This document shows positions 14,348-16,830 of a stretch of 16,830 nt of DNA, piece after piece. The position numbers and the translations under genes are program-made. The number at the start of each line of letters is the position of its first letter. Position 1 is the stretch's first letter. Source of the stretch: JAKLDO01 sp035354435 (GTDB lineage: Bacteria; UBP6; UBA1177); assembly GCA_035354435.1 (NCBI GenBank), contig DAOQAY010000055.1:1-16830 (forward strand), in the 5' to 3' direction. The notes under the pieces were generated by a model. It was given only the letters and a program-made list of their open reading frames with translations. It had not been told where the DNA came from and did not search any database.

Positions 14348-14362
14348 GAATATTCTCCGGTT

Positions 14363-14758
14363 TTAAATTTTCAACAGTCTTTTCACTTCACCGAGAAGCT
14401 GATCAGGACGGATGCCTTTATCCATTACAAGGTCTGCCTGTGTCCATGAGGATTTGAGTCCTTCATCTCCTGTAAATTTATATCCGGTTTCGTTTGCAAC
14501 GCCTGTTGCAATTATCACAGGAACATCTGGATATCTTTTTTTGATATGGTATCCAAGTACAAAACCTGAGTCGTAGTGTTCCATCATAAGGTCGAGAATG
14601 GCAATATCTGGTTTGTTCGATGCAATATAGTTCTCAGCTTCAGCACTGATGTTGAAAGATATCACAGTATATCCGTCGCTTTCAAGGAATATCTTCATCT
14701 GTGATGAAAAATCCACATCATCATCAACGATCAGTACGGTTTTATTTCTTGTTGTCAT
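14363..14758 (-). CDS. Stand-alone response regulator receiver (first of two)
   Basis: This 131-residue single receiver has the acidic cluster DDD (12-14), phospho-Asp56 in AILDLMMEHYDSG, Thr85 and Lys114 (VMDKGIRP, with Gly where Pro is usual after the Lys). Its segment MMEHYDSGFVLGYHIKKRYP and the long loop ETGYKFTGDEGLKSSW recall a receiver subtype I have seen in anaerobic deltaproteobacteria-like genomes; this is from memory. No output domain is present. It starts 12 nt after the hydrogenase stop with GGAGG 5 nt before the ATG, so it is in the same operon. It is a likely phosphotransfer partner of the receiver-kinase next to it. Confidence 0.92.
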   Translation of the reverse strand: MTTRNKTVLIVDDDVDFSSQMKIFLESDGYTVISFNISAEAENYIASNKPDIAILDLMMEHYDSGFVLGYHIKKRYPDVPVIIATGVANETGYKFTGDEGLKSSWTQADLVMDKGIRPDQLLGEVKRLLKI

Positions 14759-14770
14759 AATATCCTCCGG

Positions 14771-16492
14771 TTATTTGAGTAAATCTCTTTTTCCATAGTG
14801 GGTATGAAGAAGTTCATGTGCCATGTGACTCCCCGGTTTTTTGAAATATTCATTATACAGTCTCACAATATCAGGATTTTCATGAGAATACTTCAATTCA
14901 CTTTCTTCGTCAATAGCGTAGAGAGCTTTAAGTCGTTTTATCACATTCTCTTTATTGACAGATCTTGGCTGACCTCCTCCGTTGATACATCCGCCGGGAC
15001 AGCTCATAATCTCGATGAAATGATATTGCGCTTCTCCTTTTTTTACAGCATCAAGTATCTTTCTGGCATTACCCAGACTGCTTACTACGGCTGCTTTCAG
15101 GATCAGTCCGTTGATATCAAGTGACAGTTCTTTTATTCCTTCGAGTCCCCTGAGTGCGGAAATAACCGGATTGCCAGGGTTTTTGCCAGTCAGCATAAAA
15201 TGAGCGGTTCTTACAGCGGCTTCCATGACACCGCCGCTTCCTGCAAAAAGTTTTCCGGCGGAACTTCTTGTTCCAAAAGGTGTATCGGCTTCTTCAGGAT
15301 TAAGATTTTTGAGATCAATGCCGAATCTTGTAATAAGTTTTGCAAGTTCTCTTGTGGTAAGAACTGCATCAATATCTGCAACTCCATTTCTTAACATTTC
15401 AGGTCTTGCAGCTTCAAATTTCTTTGCAGTACACGGCATTACTGAAACGCTGTATATTTTTGAAGGATCGATATTCTGTTTCTGTGCAAAATATGATTTG
15501 ATGACAGCTCCCATCATCTGCTGTGGACTTCTGCATGTAGATATGTTGTCAATAAACTCGGGATAGAATGTTTCGGCAAATTTTATCCATGCAGGAGAAC
15601 AGCTTGTTATCATCGGAAGTTTTCCGCCTGTTTTGATTCTGTCGACAAGTTCGTTCGCTTCTTCCATTATTGTAAGATCGGCGGTAAATGATGTGTCAAA
15701 AACCTTGTCAAATCCGATCTTTCTGAGTGCGGCGGTCATAACACCTATAATATCCTGACCTGCATCCAGTCCGAATTCTTCGGCAAGGGAGACACTTAAT
15801 GCCGGAGCATGCTGTATTACAACGATCTTTTCCGGATCGTTAAGCGCATTGATAACATCTGCAATACTGTTTCTTTCAACAAGAGCGCCTGTAGGACATA
15901 TTGCAACACACTGACCGCAGTTGACACAGCTTGAAGTATTAAGCGATTCACAGAAAGCAGGTGCTATCATCGAACGGCTGCCTCTTCTGACAAAGTCTAT
16001 AGCGCTGACGGCCTGAATTTCTTCACAGACCCTGACACATTTTCCACACAGAATACATTTAGCAGGATCTCTGAGGATAGCAGGGCTTGAAGAATCAATG
16101 TGATAATTGTTTTTTGTAGGAGAATATTTTCTTTTTCTTACATCGAATTCAACTGCAAGATCCTGCAATTCACAGTTATTGTTCCTGTCACAGTACAGAC
16201 AGTCATCAGGATGATTTGCAAGAAGAAGTTCAACTATGGTTTTTCTTGCTGCAAGAGCTTTCTGGCTGTGGGTAAATATTTTCATTCCTTCCCATGCAGG
16301 AAAAGAACAGGAAGGGATAAGAACGCCGTTTTCGGCATTTTCAACAATACATATTCTGCATGCGCCGCTTGGAGGAAGTCCTTTCATATGGCACAGAGTT
16401 GGTACCTTAATTCCGGCTTCAGTAAGTGCTTCAAGTATTGTAACTCCGTCCGAAGCCTGAATTTTTTTTCCATTTACTTCAATATTCATCAT
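14771..16492 (-). CDS. hydA: [FeFe] hydrogenase catalytic subunit, HndD/HydA type
   Basis: The enzyme makes or uses H2 at an H-cluster. Residues here count from an in-frame ATG at 16504. Domains are: plant-type [2Fe-2S] (C38, C49, C52, C66); His-Cys3 cluster (H98, C102, C105, C111); two [4Fe-4S] ferredoxin sites (C150/153/156/160 and C193/196/199/203); and the H-cluster domain with TSCSPAW (300-306), MPCTAKK (C358) and IMSCPGGCINGGGQP (C502, C506). This layout fits the catalytic subunit of NAD(P)-linked or electron-bifurcating trimeric hydrogenases. I prefer the ATG at 16492 (573 residues), because GGAG lies 6 nt before it, over the ATG at 16504, which shares TAATG with the previous stop but has no ribosome site. 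The NuoF-like partner is just upstream. Confidence 0.95.
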   Translation of the reverse strand: MMNIEVNGKKIQASDGVTILEALTEAGIKVPTLCHMKGLPPSGACRICIVENAENGVLIPSCSFPAWEGMKIFTHSQKALAARKTIVELLLANHPDDCLYCDRNNNCELQDLAVEFDVRKRKYSPTKNNYHIDSSSPAILRDPAKCILCGKCVRVCEEIQAVSAIDFVRRGSRSMIAPAFCESLNTSSCVNCGQCVAICPTGALVERNSIADVINALNDPEKIVVIQHAPALSVSLAEEFGLDAGQDIIGVMTAALRKIGFDKVFDTSFTADLTIMEEANELVDRIKTGGKLPMITSCSPAWIKFAETFYPEFIDNISTCRSPQQMMGAVIKSYFAQKQNIDPSKIYSVSVMPCTAKKFEAARPEMLRNGVADIDAVLTTRELAKLITRFGIDLKNLNPEEADTPFGTRSSAGKLFAGSGGVMEAAVRTAHFMLTGKNPGNPVISALRGLEGIKELSLDINGLILKAAVVSSLGNARKILDAVKKGEAQYHFIEIMSCPGGCINGGGQPRSVNKENVIKRLKALYAIDEESELKYSHENPDIVRLYNEYFKKPGSHMAHELLHTHYGKRDLLK

Positions 16493-16503
16493 TTGTATCT
16501 CCA

Positions 16504-16830
16504 TTACTTTGTAAATACTGCATCAAAAGGACAGACACTCTTGCACTGGCCGCAGGCGATACACTTGTCAGGAATTATGTAGTGAGGGGTTTTAGCTTTT
16601 CCCATGATTGCGGAAACAGGGCATTTTCTCGCACAAAGTGTACATCCTTTACATTTATGTTCATCAATTGAATATTCAATAAGTTCTTTACATACTCCGG
16701 CGGAACAATGTCTGTCAAAAATATGTTCCTCATATTCATTCCTGAACCATCTGAGAGTGCTCAGCACAGGGTTTGATGCAGTCTGTCCAAGTCCGCAAAG
16801 ACTGGTCGAACCGATCACTCTTGCCAGCTG
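16504..16830 (-). CDS. hydB: NuoF-like hydrogenase subunit (HndC/HydB type), 5' part outside window
   Basis: The frame is open to the right edge, so only the last 108 codons are seen. It begins QLARVIGSTSLCGLGQTASNP, the C-terminal end of the NuoF fold that holds its [4Fe-4S] cluster. A Cys pair in HCSAGVCKELI follows, then a two-cluster ferredoxin domain (CKGCTLCARKCP and CIACGQCKSVCP). A NuoF fold extended by this ferredoxin domain is typical of the diaphorase subunit of trimeric or bifurcating [FeFe] hydrogenases, which binds FMN and NAD(P)H and passes electrons to the catalytic subunit. The stop overlaps an ATG of the next gene (TAATG). A NuoE-like gene probably lies further upstream outside the window. 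Confidence 0.92.
   Translation of the reverse strand, partial: QLARVIGSTSLCGLGQTASNPVLSTLRWFRNEYEEHIFDRHCSAGVCKELIEYSIDEHKCKGCTLCARKCPVSAIMGKAKTPHYIIPDKCIACGQCKSVCPFDAVFTK

Overview
This looks like chromosomal DNA from a moderately AT-rich, Gram-negative, anaerobic bacterium. The Gram-negative call rests on four lipoprotein signal peptides with no Asp after the lipid Cys. The anaerobic call rests on an [FeFe] hydrogenase with its NuoF-like partner. Cysteine modules of the 'Myxo disulfide repeat' kind, and a receiver subtype I associate with deltaproteobacteria-like anaerobes, suggest a deltaproteobacterial, myxobacterial or candidate-phylum host. I cannot name a genus.

Positions 1-1281 are one end of an integrative element. 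A minus-strand tyrosine recombinase is open to the left edge, has its own promoter, and faces a 3' fragment of a tRNA-Glu gene, which is the likely attachment site. The rest of the element lies outside the window to the left. Host chromosome starts near 1282 with ilvE (branched-chain aminotransferase) on the minus strand, with a good sigma-70-type promoter of its own.

Positions 2496-12070 are a long minus-strand gene series. From its 5' end it reads: ROK-family sugar kinase, HI0933/BaiN-type flavoprotein, radical SAM protein (the first three genes are 1 nt apart or overlapping), then four lipoproteins. The lipoproteins have their own promoter, which overlaps the end of the radical SAM gene. 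They are mosaics. Three share a four-Cys module followed by Asn/Asp-Thr-Gly repeats; the fourth has an acidic Ser-Asp stalk. The outer ends differ: short parallel beta-helix with an inserted beta-rich segment, full beta-helix, LamG plus glycine-rich domain, and a small frameshifted one. They read as surface-displayed modules on flexible stalks.

Positions 12092-12803 hold a divergent promoter pair, plus-strand secG, a tRNA-Leu with the unusual anticodon AAG, and two convergent terminators.

Positions 12829-16830 are a minus-strand operon. It encodes a NuoF-like electron-transfer subunit (cut by the window edge), a four-domain [FeFe] hydrogenase catalytic subunit, a lone receiver, a soluble receiver-histidine kinase and a second lone receiver. 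The hydrogenase is probably an NAD(P)-linked or electron-bifurcating enzyme. The signalling genes overlap or lie within 15 nt of each other and none has a DNA-binding output domain.
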